From positions 1 to 32,745 of the forward strand of contig JAEDLP010000005.1 in NCBI GenBank assembly GCA_016295225.1: DNA of 32,745 nt, given 5' to 3'. Each line of letters begins with the position of its first letter. The stretch's first letter is position 1. Source of the stretch: Oscillospiraceae bacterium (GTDB lineage Bacteria; Bacillota; Clostridia; Oscillospirales; Oscillospiraceae). Below are positions 7,488-15,335 of the stretch, in pieces. The notes beneath the pieces were generated by a model. The model had not been told where the DNA came from, made no database searches, and was given only the letters and a program-made list of their open reading frames with translations. The position numbers and the translations under genes were made by a program.

Positions 7488-7579
7488 GAAAGGAAATACT
7501 AAAATGGATTTTAAGCAAATGAAAAGAGATGAGAGATAATAAAGAGATAAATTATGAGAAACGATGCAAATTGTTTGGA

Positions 7580-8558
7580 TTATACCTGCGCGTCTTTCGC
7601 GCTGGCAAAGAGGGCCGCGGCCCGTTCTTCGGGAGTCAGCTTGTTCCGCTGAGGGGCCGTGGCCAGGAACATAATGACGCCAACCACCAGCCAGCCGATA
7701 AACATCTTGATGGCTACGCCGCCCATATAGGCGGGAGAGTTGGGGATGAAAAGCATCACCAGCAGGATGGTCATGGCAACTGCCGCAAACCATGCCGTGG
7801 GCAGACCGCCGGGAATCTTATAGGGGCGAGGCAGATTCGGCTCGGTCTTACGCAGGCGGATGAGGCAGTAGGCCGCCATACCCCAGGACAGCACGTAGGC
7901 TGCGCTGCTGAAAGTGGTCAGGGGATCGATCAGGCCCAGACCCAAGAAGGGGCCGATGACAGAGGCCACCAGACACACGATCAGACCGTTGACAGGGGTG
8001 CCAGTCCTGGGAGAACGCTTGGACAGAACAGCGGGAAGCATACGGGCACGGGCCAGAGCCATCATCAGGTTGGCAGTGCCCATCATGAAGCTGTTCCAGG
8101 TGGTCAGCAGGCCGCACAGCGCGCCGGCCACCAGCAGGGTGTACAGTCCTTTGCCCAGCGTGGTTCCCTGGTAAATGGCCGCAAAAACGTTTGCCACGGA
8201 GGGAGAGGCCATGTCGTGATAGAAGGACTGCCAGGGCCATGCGCCGCCGATGGTGATCAGCAGGAGAGAATAGAACAGGCAGGCCACCACGATGGACAGG
8301 AGCACGGTCATGCCCACCTTCTTGACGGAGCCGCCGGCGTCCTCCACGCCCTGGGGGATGGTCTCAAAACCACAGAGGAAGAAGGGCGCGGTGGCCAGAA
8401 TGGCCAGCATACCGCCGAAAAAGCTCTTATGGGTGCTGACGCCCACATTTTCATATGTTCAGGGAGACAGCCCAGCCCACGCCGACGATGGCGCCAAAGC
8501 CAACACAGAAAAAGTCGAACGTGCCTAAGCCTTTCTTTTTGGTGGGACTACTACTCAT
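7580..8558 (-). pseudogene. APC-family amino acid permease with internal deletion
   Basis: The gene starts properly at 8558 behind GGAGG with MSSSPTKKKGLGTFDFF and CVGFGAIVGVGWAVSLN, the first helix of an APC-superfamily amino acid transporter, then meets TGA at 8451. In another frame the protein resumes as YENVGVSTHKSFFGG and runs intact to 7580 (LATAPFFLCGFETIPQG, TANLMMALARARMLP, FSSAAYVLSWGMAAYCL, PYKIPGG). The ~290-residue remainder corresponds to about TM6 onward; roughly TM2-TM5 (some 130-170 residues) are missing. At the end of a GABA-degradation operon the parent was probably the GABA or amino acid importer (inference). As read, the transporter cannot work. An assembly error is possible but would have to delete a whole segment. 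Confidence 0.8.
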
Positions 8559-8616
8559 CAAAAATACCTCCTTGCCTGCTCCCAGGGGGCGGCTATTCAC
8601 TTTTCGCGAGGTGGCG

Positions 8617-8654
8617 CGGCAGGGGGACCGCAGGTTTCGTTGCGGCCCCCGCCG
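8617..8654 (-). terminator. GC-rich hairpin between thioesterase and permease genes
   Basis: CGGCAGGGGGACCGCA (8617-8632) faces TGCGGCCCCCGCCG (8641-8654); the arms pair with two single-base bulges over an 8-base loop. No clear U-run follows, so it may be a weak terminator or an mRNA-end stabiliser that lowers permease expression. The rest of the 8559-8708 gap shows no gene. Confidence 0.4.
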
Positions 8655-8708
8655 CCCATTTGGGAGTGCATAATTTGTTCAATACTCACGGAAACAGGCT
8701 TTGCTGCC

Positions 8709-9119
8709 TTATTCCTGGGTGGGAATCCCGGTAAAGATCATCTTTGCCGCAATCTTGTCGCTGCCCGCGTTGAACGCCTCCACTTCCACCACGATGAGGG
8801 TCTTGCCCCGCTTGAGGACTTTGCCCACCGCGATGGCCTTCTCGCCAGTGATGGCACGGAGAAGATTGATCTTGTATTCCACGCCGATGAGGGACTGCCC
8901 CTCCGGCAGGATGGTCAGAGCCGCGTATCCCGCAGCCGCTTCGCAGAGGGCGCCGGTCACGCCACCGTGGAGCAGGCCGGTCTGCTGGAGCAGGTCGGCT
9001 CTCCGCTCACAGGAGATCACCACCCGGCCCTCCTCTGCTTCCTCAACGCGGAACCCCATCAGCTGCGCAAAGGTCTGCTTCTGGATTCCCGCTTCAACCC
9101 GTTGAATCAACCCGTTCAT
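8709..9119 (-). CDS. PaaI/hotdog-fold thioesterase family protein
   Basis: A 136-residue hotdog-fold protein. The HGGVTGALCEAAAGYAAL segment is the hallmark of the PaaI/YdiI-type acyl-CoA thioesterase group, followed by IGVEYKINLLRA and a C-terminal beta-sheet region (GKTLIVVEVEAFN). It starts 13 bases after the aminotransferase stop with GATGGAG seven bases upstream, so it belongs to the same transcript. In this pathway it could hydrolyse stalled or excess acyl-CoA (4-hydroxybutyryl-, crotonyl- or butyryl-CoA) to free CoA; that substrate choice is inferred from position only. Confidence 0.8.
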   Translation of the reverse strand: MNGLIQRVEAGIQKQTFAQLMGFRVEEAEEGRVVISCERRADLLQQTGLLHGGVTGALCEAAAGYAALTILPEGQSLIGVEYKINLLRAITGEKAIAVGKVLKRGKTLIVVEVEAFNAGSDKIAAKMIFTGIPTQE

Positions 9120-9131
9120 AGGCAGACTCCA

Positions 9132-10490
9132 TCAGGCCTTCAGGCACTCGACCAGGGCCTCCTCGAAGATATCCAGGCCCTTCTCCAGCTGCTCATCGGT
9201 GATGACCAGGGGAGCCAGGAACCGGACCACCTGGCCCCAACGGCCGGCGGGCTCGATCATCAGGCCCCGCTGGACACAGGCCTGGACCATGGCGGAAACC
9301 AGCTCGCCGTTGGGCTCCTTGGTCTCCATGTCCTTGACGAACTCCAGACCGATCATAGCGCCCAGGCCGCGGATGTTGCCCAGGACACCATACTTCTCCT
9401 GCCAGACCTTGGCACGGGCGGTGACCTTCTCGCCGATCTCACGGGAACGGGCAGCCAGGTTGTCACGCTCCATGATCTCGATGGTCTTCAGGCCGGCGGC
9501 GCAGGCCAGGGGGTTGCCGCAGAAGGTGCCGCCCACGGTGCCGCCGGGGATGGCGTCCATGATCTCGGAGCGGGCCACGATGGCGCTGATGGGCATACCA
9601 GCGGCGATGGACTTGGCGGTGGTCAGGATGTCGGGTGCGCAGCCGGCCTCTGCCCAGTACTCGGAGGCGAACATGCGGCCGGTGCGGCAGAAGCCGCTCT
9701 GGACCTCGTCGGCGATCAGCAGGATGCCGTGCTGGTCACAGATCTGACGCAGGGCCTTGACGAACTCAATGGGAGCGGGGATGAAGCCACCCTCGCCCTG
9801 GAGGGGCTCCAGGATGATGGCTGCCACGGTGTCGGGCTGGCAGGCCTCCTCGAAGAGATCCTGGATGCTGTCCACGCAGGACTGAATGACCTCGGCCTCG
9901 CTCATGCCGGCGGGGCTGCGGTACAGGTAGGGGAACTTGGCGCGGAAGACGCCGTTGACCAGGGGGCCCATGCCGGTGGTATAGGCCTTCTTGGCGGTCA
10001 TGGTCATGGTCAGCATGGTGCGGCCATGGAAAGCGCCGGTCATGGCGATGATATTGGGACGGCCGGTGTAGGCACGGGCCACCTTGACAGCGTTCTCGTC
10101 AGCCTCAGCACCGGAGTTGGCAAAGAAGACCTTCTTGCTGTCGCCCTTCACGGGGACGATCTGGGCCAGCTTCTCGGCCAGGGCCACATAGCCCTCGTGG
10201 GTGACGATGTTGAACATGCCGTGGAAATACTTCTCGGCCTGAGCCTTGACAGCCTCCACGATCTCGGGGTGGGAGAAGCCGATGTTCAGAACGCCGACGC
10301 CGCCGATCCAGTCCAGGAAGCGGTTGCCGTCCACATCCTCGATCATGGCGCCCTCACCACGGGCGATGGCAACAGGATAGGCGCAGCGGATGGCGCCGGG
10401 GACAGCGGCGTCACGACGGTCAATGATCTCCTTGGCCTTGGGGCCGGGGACGGAACCGGTCACGATTTCGGGCAGTGCAGTACGCAGCAT
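9132..10490 (-). CDS. gabT: Class III PLP aminotransferase, probable GABA transaminase
   Basis: A 452-residue fold-type I aminotransferase of class III. Visible are the PLP phosphate-binding segment NSGAEADENAVKVAR, the AFHGRTML segment, DEVQSGFCRTG with the PLP-nitrogen Asp261 and Gln264, and the Schiff-base lysine K293 in TTAKSIAAGMP, followed by GGTFCGNPLACAAGL. These match 4-aminobutyrate aminotransferases, which turn GABA plus 2-oxoglutarate into succinate semialdehyde plus glutamate. The next gene upstream encodes the enzyme for succinate semialdehyde, which supports this substrate. The ATG at 10490 has AAAGG about nine bases upstream and is preferred to the upstream TTG. Related 5-aminovalerate or beta-alanine specificity cannot be excluded. 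Confidence 0.88.
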   Translation of the reverse strand: MLRTALPEIVTGSVPGPKAKEIIDRRDAAVPGAIRCAYPVAIARGEGAMIEDVDGNRFLDWIGGVGVLNIGFSHPEIVEAVKAQAEKYFHGMFNIVTHEGYVALAEKLAQIVPVKGDSKKVFFANSGAEADENAVKVARAYTGRPNIIAMTGAFHGRTMLTMTMTAKKAYTTGMGPLVNGVFRAKFPYLYRSPAGMSEAEVIQSCVDSIQDLFEEACQPDTVAAIILEPLQGEGGFIPAPIEFVKALRQICDQHGILLIADEVQSGFCRTGRMFASEYWAEAGCAPDILTTAKSIAAGMPISAIVARSEIMDAIPGGTVGGTFCGNPLACAAGLKTIEIMERDNLAARSREIGEKVTARAKVWQEKYGVLGNIRGLGAMIGLEFVKDMETKEPNGELVSAMVQACVQRGLMIEPAGRWGQVVRFLAPLVITDEQLEKGLDIFEEALVECLKA

Positions 10491-10534
10491 AGGAATCAAC
10501 CTTTCTTTGAATAGTTTGGGAAAGAATTGGGGCT

Positions 10535-10686
10535 TGTTTGAAAAATAGGCAGTATGCCCAATGGCGAGGGATTTTTTCGCCAGAGGAAGCCAAATTTTCG
10601 CAGGAATCCTTTGTGGATTTCAAGAAAATTTGGCGAAATCTGGTAAAAAAAGACCCGCCAGTGGGTGTATTGACGTTTTTCAAACA
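10535..10686. repeat. 152-bp imperfect palindrome filling the gap between aminotransferase and dehydrogenase genes
   Basis: The two halves are imperfect reverse complements along their whole length. The outer arms TGTTTGAAAAA (10535-10545) and TTTTTCAAACA (10676-10686) match over 11 bp. Inner paired blocks include TTTTTT..CCAGA against TCTGG.AAAAAA, and GCCAAATTTTC (10589-10599) against GAAAATTTGGC (10624-10634), again 11 bp perfect. The centre is near 10611. In mRNA this would form one long hairpin; as DNA it resembles a miniature inverted-repeat element. No coding frame is supported inside it. Confidence 0.8.
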
Positions 10687-10690
10687 TGCC

Positions 10691-11803
10691 TTAATAAACA
10701 GAGCGATAGATATCCCGGATCTGGTCACGGGACAGGGGCACGAAGTTGTTGCCAAGCAGTCTCTGCTGGTTTTCCACCACAGAGTCGGCGAACTCCTCGA
10801 TCTCTGCCTCGGTCATGCCGTACTCCCGGAGGGGCTTCTTGGGCAGCAGGCAGTTCAGCAGGTCCTCCAGGGCGGTGTAGATGTTGGCCACATCGCAGCC
10901 CAGGATGTCAGCCATGAACTGGTTCAGCTGGGCGATGGCGCCGTCGGTGCGGACGGACATATACATATTCATGACGCCGGTGAAGACCGCATAGTTGGAC
11001 TCGCCGTGGGGCACATGGTAGGCAGCGCCCAGAGGATAGGCCAGGGCGTGAACGGCGGCGCAGCCCGCGTTGCCGAAGGCGATGCCCGCATAGTTGCTGG
11101 CCAGCAGGAAGTCCTTCAGCAGGGGGATACGGGCCTCGGGGCCGTTGTCCCGGATGGCCATATAGCCCTTCAGAATCATCTCAATGGCCTGATAGCCGAA
11201 GAGACGGGTGATCTCGTTGGCCTTGGGGGACAGGCTGGACTCAATGGCGTGGATCAGAGCGTCGATGGAGCTGGTGGCGAAGAACTTGAAGGGCAGTCCC
11301 TTCAGCAGCTCTGGGATGAGCACAGCCTGGTCAGCGAACATGCACTCCCCGGTGAGGCCCTTCTTGGTGCGGCGGCTGATGAGGGCCAGGATGGAGATGT
11401 TGGTGACCTCGGTGCCGGTGCCGCAGGTGGTGGGGACCAGAACCAGCTCCTTGCCCTTCTCCAGGGGGGCCTTGCCGTCGTACAGGTCCAGCACAGGGCT
11501 GACATGCTTCAGGGTCAGGATCTTGGCCACGTCCAGGACGGTGCCGCCGCCCACGGCGATGATGCGCTCCACGTCCTTGGGCATATCCTGATAGATGGCC
11601 TCCACCATCTCGTCGGTGGGCTCGCCCAGGCCGTACTTCTCCTGGAAGAGCACGGGACAGTCCAGGTTCAGGGGTGCGAAGTAGGGGTCATAGAGGAAGT
11701 CGTTGGTGAAGAGCAGGTCCTTGGGACCCAGGTTTGCCGCCTCTGCGAACTCCTTTACGGTCTCGCAAAGCTGGATGGCGGGCTTCACAGCAAACTGCGT
11801 CAT
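10691..11803 (-). CDS. abfH: Iron-dependent 4-hydroxybutyrate dehydrogenase
   Basis: A 370-residue group III (iron-containing) alcohol dehydrogenase, here most likely reducing succinate semialdehyde to 4-hydroxybutyrate with NADH. It shows the dinucleotide motif AVGGGTVLD (residues 83-91), the VPTTCGTGTEVTN segment, and the four metal ligands D181, H185 (DALIHAIE), H252 and H266 (AVHALAYPLG, HVPHGE). D-x3-H and H-x13-H spacing match the family. The start at 11803 lies behind GAAAGGAG. It sits between the CoA-transferase and aminotransferase genes, the steps after and before it. A terminator-like hairpin separates it from the CoA-transferase gene, so it may be partly uncoupled. Confidence 0.88.
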   Translation of the reverse strand: MTQFAVKPAIQLCETVKEFAEAANLGPKDLLFTNDFLYDPYFAPLNLDCPVLFQEKYGLGEPTDEMVEAIYQDMPKDVERIIAVGGGTVLDVAKILTLKHVSPVLDLYDGKAPLEKGKELVLVPTTCGTGTEVTNISILALISRRTKKGLTGECMFADQAVLIPELLKGLPFKFFATSSIDALIHAIESSLSPKANEITRLFGYQAIEMILKGYMAIRDNGPEARIPLLKDFLLASNYAGIAFGNAGCAAVHALAYPLGAAYHVPHGESNYAVFTGVMNMYMSVRTDGAIAQLNQFMADILGCDVANIYTALEDLLNCLLPKKPLREYGMTEAEIEEFADSVVENQQRLLGNNFVPLSRDQIRDIYRSVY

Positions 11804-11822
11804 CGTGCAGCACTCCTTTCAT

Positions 11823-11837
11823 AATTTCTCAGAAATT
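11823..11837. promoter_or_regulatory. 15-bp palindrome in the abfH leader
   Basis: AATTTCT-C-AGAAATT, seven-base arms around one base, lies about 20 bases before the abfH start and just upstream of its ribosome site. It could be an operator or part of a leader structure. No -35/-10 pair or sigma-54 site is convincing nearby. Confidence 0.35.
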
Positions 11838-11870
11838 CAATTATTTTGCAGAAATGGGAGAAAAAAGGGC

Positions 11871-11907
11871 GCAAAAAGAGGACGGACGTTTCCGTCCTAC
11901 TTTTTGC
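11871..11907 (-). terminator. Intrinsic terminator between CoA-transferase and dehydrogenase genes
   Basis: GCAAAAAGAGGACGGA (11871-11886) pairs with TCCGTCCTACTTTTTGC (11891-11907) with one bulge and a four-base loop. On the minus strand it is followed by C/T-rich sequence with a T6 run. It would end transcripts from the dehydratase promoter after abfT, or pass only part of them to abfH. Confidence 0.7.
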
Positions 11908-11927
11908 ATCATGTCCTGCAGGAAGGA

Positions 11928-13226
11928 TCAATAATCCCGGGGATACCGACGGCGGAATTCCGCGCGCAGCTCCTCCCGGAAATCCGGGTGGGCAATTTCG
12001 ATGAGGGCCTCGGCACGCTTCCGCAGGGACTTGCCCCGGAGCTGGGCGATGCCGTACTCGGTGACCACATAGTTCACGTCGTTGCGGGACGTGGTGACTG
12101 CGGAGCCCTGGTCCAGGAAGGGCACGATCTTGGAGATCTTGCCCTTGCCGGTGGTGGAGGGCATGGCCATGATGGCCCGGCCGCCCTTGGACAGGTTGGC
12201 CCCCCGGACGAAGTCCACCTGTCCGCCCACGCCGGAGATCTGACGCAGACCGGCGGAGGTGGAGACCACCTGGCCCATGATGTCGATCTGGACACAGGAG
12301 TTGATGGACACCAGGTTGTCGTTCTGGCCGATGACATAGGGGTCGTTGACATAGTCCACCGGGTACATGGCCACGGCGGGGTTGTTGTCCACATAGTCAT
12401 AGAGGCGGCGAGTCCCCATCAGGAAGGTAGCCACACTCTGACCACGGTGGAGCGTCTTGGCCTTGTTGGTGATGACGCCGGCTTCCACCAGCTCCACCAC
12501 GCCGTCGGAGAACATCTCGGTGTGGATGCCCAGGTCGTTCTTCTCCTTCAGGAAGAGCAGAACGGCGTCGGGGATGGCGCCGATGCCCAGCTGGAGGGTG
12601 TCGCCGTCCTTGATGAGCTGGGCCACGTTCTCGCCGATGGCACGCTCCACCTCGGTGATCTTGGGGGGAGCCAGCTCGATGACGGGGGTGTCCAGCTCCA
12701 CCAGGCAGCCGATCTGGGTCACGTGGAGGAAGCTGTCCCCCAGGGTGCGAGGCATGTTCTTGTTCACCTGGGCGATGACCAGGTCAGAGGTCTCCGCTGC
12801 GCCCTTGGTGTAGTCCACGGACACGCCCAGGCTGACATAGCCGTGCTCATCGGGGGGAGAGCACTGGAGCATGGTCACATTGGGCCGCAGCTCCTCCCGC
12901 AGAACGCCGGGGATTTCGGAAAAATACACGGGGGTAAAGTCCACACGCCCTTCGGCGGCCGCGCCACGGGTGGAGCCGCCCAGGAAAAAGGCGTTGTGGT
13001 GGAAGTTTTCATCGTATTCGGGCTTGCAGTACTCTGCCTTGCCCATAGCGACCATGTGGACGATCTCCACATTTCGATACTGGGCCGCGTTGGCCACCAT
13101 GGCGTCCAGGATGGCAGAGGGCTCGCCGCAGGCATGGGCCACCACCACACGGCTGCCGGACTGGATCTTCTGCACGGCCTCCTGGGCGGTGCACAGATGC
13201 TCTTGATACCAGGTCTTCCAATCCAT
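11928..13226 (-). CDS. abfT: 4-Hydroxybutyrate CoA-transferase
   Basis: A 432-residue class I CoA-transferase of the AbfT/Cat2/acetyl-CoA-hydrolase family, moving CoA from acetyl- or butyryl-CoA to 4-hydroxybutyrate. Features: a GSRVVVAHACGEP nucleotide-fold segment near residues 24-36, LGIGAIPDAVL, the catalytic glutamate E237 in GIHTEMFSDG, and the C-terminal GVGGQVDFVRGA motif. It begins at the ATG at 13226 with AAGGAGG eight bases upstream and starts 13 bases after the NifU-like gene stops, so they are co-transcribed. Butyryl-CoA:acetate CoA-transferases are close relatives; the adjacent dehydratase gene argues for 4-hydroxybutyrate. Confidence 0.88.
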   Translation of the reverse strand: MDWKTWYQEHLCTAQEAVQKIQSGSRVVVAHACGEPSAILDAMVANAAQYRNVEIVHMVAMGKAEYCKPEYDENFHHNAFFLGGSTRGAAAEGRVDFTPVYFSEIPGVLREELRPNVTMLQCSPPDEHGYVSLGVSVDYTKGAAETSDLVIAQVNKNMPRTLGDSFLHVTQIGCLVELDTPVIELAPPKITEVERAIGENVAQLIKDGDTLQLGIGAIPDAVLLFLKEKNDLGIHTEMFSDGVVELVEAGVITNKAKTLHRGQSVATFLMGTRRLYDYVDNNPAVAMYPVDYVNDPYVIGQNDNLVSINSCVQIDIMGQVVSTSAGLRQISGVGGQVDFVRGANLSKGGRAIMAMPSTTGKGKISKIVPFLDQGSAVTTSRNDVNYVVTEYGIAQLRGKSLRKRAEALIEIAHPDFREELRAEFRRRYPRDY

Positions 13227-13239
13227 GGAAGACACCTCC

Positions 13240-13542
13240 TTACTCTTCTTCGCCGGACCGGCCCCGGCCGCCCTTCATCAGCGACCGGGCCATGTCCAGC
13301 AGGGATTCGTCAACGTGGTGGACCAGGACGACCTGCTTCAGCTCCGGGATCAGGGGCATGAGCTGCCCTTCGATGATGGTCTCGTTGGTCATGGTGGCGG
13401 CGGGACAGCCGGCACACTGGCCCAGCATCCGCAGACGCAGAATGCCGTCCTCGAAGCCGATCAGCTCCACATCGCCGCCGTGGGCCTTCAAAGCAGGCCG
13501 CACCAGCTCGTCCAGCATCTGTTCCAGTTTCTCATTGGTCAT
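13240..13542 (-). CDS. NifU C-terminal-domain protein (Fe-S scaffold)
   Basis: A 100-residue protein consisting only of the NifU/Nfu-type domain: LVRPALKAHGGDVELIGFEDG followed by LRMLGQCAGCPAATMTNE with the C-x2-C pair that holds a bridging [4Fe-4S] cluster in dimers. It lies between the genes for 4-hydroxybutyryl-CoA dehydratase and the CoA-transferase, with its own AGGAGG site. The dehydratase needs a [4Fe-4S] cluster in a non-redox role, so this protein may deliver or repair that cluster (inference from position). The acidic/basic tail GGRGRSGEEE is probably disordered. Confidence 0.9.
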   Translation of the reverse strand: MTNEKLEQMLDELVRPALKAHGGDVELIGFEDGILRLRMLGQCAGCPAATMTNETIIEGQLMPLIPELKQVVLVHHVDESLLDMARSLMKGGRGRSGEEE

Positions 13543-13571
13543 CTCGTGGTCCTCCTATTTCTTTTTTCGCA

Positions 13572-13592
13572 GATCGCGGACGGACCGCGATC
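13572..13592 (-). other. Intercistronic hairpin at the abfD stop codon
   Basis: GATCGCGG and CCGCGATC form a perfect 8-bp stem with a 5-base loop that begins inside the abfD stop codon. On the transcript it is followed by GCGAAAAAAG rather than U residues, so it is more likely an mRNA-stability or processing signal than a terminator. Confidence 0.5.
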
Positions 13593-15051
13593 AATCCTCT
13601 TTCACGTGGGCGATGCGCTTAGCCAGCAGCTTCTTGCCCTCGATATCGCCCTGGCGAGCAATCATGACGCGCTGCGCCTGGGGAGAGCCTGCGCCGTGGA
13701 GGGACTCGGTGCGGTAGCCCACAGCGCCGGAGCCCAGGGACAGGTTCTCGATGAGGCGCAGGATGCGCATACGGTTCTCAGCGGAGACGCCCACGCCGTT
13801 CTTCATGTACTTCTCCACCCAGGGGCCGGTGAACTCGCCGCGCAGGTCAGCCTCGGACAGGCAGGTACCCACGCTGCCGCCGGCCAGGTCCTCAGCGATG
13901 CGGGCCATCTCATAGGGGAAGCGGGTGACGTTCTGCTTGCAGACGTTGGCCAGCAGCAGGTCGATCAGGTAGTTGCCGGATGCGGTCTTCTTGCCCTCAG
14001 CGGAGCAGGCGATGCCGCAGGAGTACATGGTCTCGTTCAGGTGGATCATCTCGATGAGCTTGTCCTTGATGTGGGAGGCCTTAGCCACGCCGTTGTAGTC
14101 AGCGGCAACAGCGGAAGCGCCGATCAGGACGTCGCCCACGCCCACCTTGCAGCCGCCGTAGGACTGACGGTGATAGCCGGCGAACCGCTCCACCATCATG
14201 GTAGCGAACTCATACTCACCGTTCATGTAGATGTTCTCGTTGGGGATGAACACATCGTCGAAGACAACCAGACATTCCACACCGCCGAACTGGGAGTTGC
14301 CCACGTCGATCTCGGTGCCCTCCAGCTTGCGGGTGTCGCAGCTCTGACGGCCGATGATCATGAACAGGCCCTCCGCGTCGCAGGGGCAGGAGAAGGAAAC
14401 TGCATAGTCCTTGTCGTCGGGACCCATGGCCTGGGTGGGCATGACCAGAACGTGATGGGAGTTGCACATACCGGTCTGGTGAGCCTTGGCGCCCCGGACC
14501 ACGATGCCGTCGGGACGGCGCTCCACAACACGCAGGAACATGTCGGGATCGTCCTGCTTGTGGGGAGCCAGGCTGCGGTCACCCTTGGGGTCGGTCATGG
14601 CGCCGTCCACGGTGTAGTCCTTCTCCTGGCACAGAGCCACGAACTTGCGGAAGTTCTCGTGGTAGTTGGTGCCGCACTTCTGGTCGATCTCATAGGTGGT
14701 GGAGTAGACGGCGTTGAAGGCGTCCATGCCCACGCAGCGCTGGAAGCAGGCAGCGGTGACCTGGCCCAGCAGTCTCTGCATCTTGACCTTGTTCACCAGG
14801 TCCTCGGTGGACTGGTGGATGTGGGTGAAGCGGTTGACCCGCTCGCCGGTGAGGTTGGAGACAGCGGTCATCAGGTTCACATACTCGGGGTTGGTGCCGG
14901 TGGCCAGATCATAGGTCATGCGGACGGAGTTGACGGAGGGACGGAGGATGGGGTCATCCACAGGGTTCTCTACCTTCTTGCCGAACATGTAGACGCGCAT
15001 GTTCATCTTGCGCAGGCTTTCAATGTATTCTTTGCCAGTCATCAGTGCCAT
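13591..15051 (-). CDS. abfD: 4-Hydroxybutyryl-CoA dehydratase / vinylacetyl-CoA isomerase
   Basis: A 486-residue flavoprotein that dehydrates 4-hydroxybutyryl-CoA to crotonyl-CoA, a radical-type reaction using FAD and one [4Fe-4S] cluster. It starts MALMTGKEYIESLRKMN, characteristic of the 4-hydroxyphenylacetate-3-hydroxylase-like family. The cluster ligands known from the Clostridium aminobutyricum enzyme (Cys99, Cys103, His292, Cys299) correspond by motif and spacing to C102 and C106 in ACFQRCVGMD and to H294 and C301 in AGYHRQSYGGCKVG. The length is normal. The start has AAGGAAG seven bases upstream. It is the first gene after the sigma-54 promoter and defines the whole operon as a 4-hydroxybutyrate route to crotonyl-CoA and butyrate. 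Confidence 0.95.
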   Translation of the reverse strand: MALMTGKEYIESLRKMNMRVYMFGKKVENPVDDPILRPSVNSVRMTYDLATGTNPEYVNLMTAVSNLTGERVNRFTHIHQSTEDLVNKVKMQRLLGQVTAACFQRCVGMDAFNAVYSTTYEIDQKCGTNYHENFRKFVALCQEKDYTVDGAMTDPKGDRSLAPHKQDDPDMFLRVVERRPDGIVVRGAKAHQTGMCNSHHVLVMPTQAMGPDDKDYAVSFSCPCDAEGLFMIIGRQSCDTRKLEGTEIDVGNSQFGGVECLVVFDDVFIPNENIYMNGEYEFATMMVERFAGYHRQSYGGCKVGVGDVLIGASAVAADYNGVAKASHIKDKLIEMIHLNETMYSCGIACSAEGKKTASGNYLIDLLLANVCKQNVTRFPYEMARIAEDLAGGSVGTCLSEADLRGEFTGPWVEKYMKNGVGVSAENRMRILRLIENLSLGSGAVGYRTESLHGAGSPQAQRVMIARQGDIEGKKLLAKRIAHVKED

Positions 15052-15145
15052 AGTATTGCTTCCTTTCTTCTTTTGAATATTTTTTTGAAATCAAATCATG
15101 GAGGAGATCGTTGTCAGCGCTTTTCGCTTTCACCCTAATATACAA

Positions 15146-15160
15146 GCAATTATCGTGCCA
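15146..15160 (-). promoter_or_regulatory. Sigma-54 (-24/-12) promoter of the 4-hydroxybutyrate operon
   Basis: The minus strand reads TGGCACGATAATTGC, an exact match to the TGGCAC-N5-TTGC consensus, with GG at 15158-15159 and GC at 15146-15147. Transcription would start near 15134, leaving a leader of about 83 bases before abfD. The activator gene and rpoN lie directly upstream, so the assignment is strong. Confidence 0.9.
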
Positions 15161-15199
15161 ACTATAGCAAAAACGGCTGTTTTTCAAAAAACTTTTTTC

Positions 15200-15219
15200 A
15201 AATTTCCGCAAATTTCCGC
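15200..15219. repeat. Two tandem 10-bp repeats upstream of the sigma-54 promoter
   Basis: AAATTTCCGC occurs twice without a gap, 40 to 59 bases upstream of the -24 box. It may be a binding site or bendable DNA between the enhancer and promoter. Confidence 0.45.
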
Positions 15220-15254
15220 AGTTTCCCCCGATATTCTCCCAGACAAAACAAAAA

Positions 15255-15297
15255 ATCCCCGGTTTTTCCTCCCTGCTCAGGAGGAAAAACCGAGGAT
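15255..15297 (-). terminator. Intrinsic terminator of the sigma-54 activator gene
   Basis: An 18-bp stem (ATCCCCGGTTTTTCCTCC at 15255-15272 against GGAGGAAAAACCGAGGAT at 15280-15297, one wobble) with a 7-base loop. On the minus strand it runs into ATTTTTTGTTTTG. It insulates the dehydratase operon from the activator gene. Confidence 0.9.
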
Positions 15298-15335
15298 CTT
15301 GCACTTTTTTACAGAAGATTTGTTGAACTTGTCGT

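Noticed and set aside
11823..11870. Second sigma-54 promoter before abfH
   Set aside because: No GG-N10-GC arrangement near TGGCAC/TTGC consensus is present on the minus strand.
13572..13592. Terminator after abfD
   Set aside because: The stem is perfect but A residues rather than U follow on the transcript, and the next gene is closely spaced.
8640..15138. Very long plus-strand frames opposite the GABA operon
   Set aside because: They are antisense to genes with recognisable motifs, are rich in Gly, His, Gln and Leu from GC-rich codon shadows, and lack ribosome sites.
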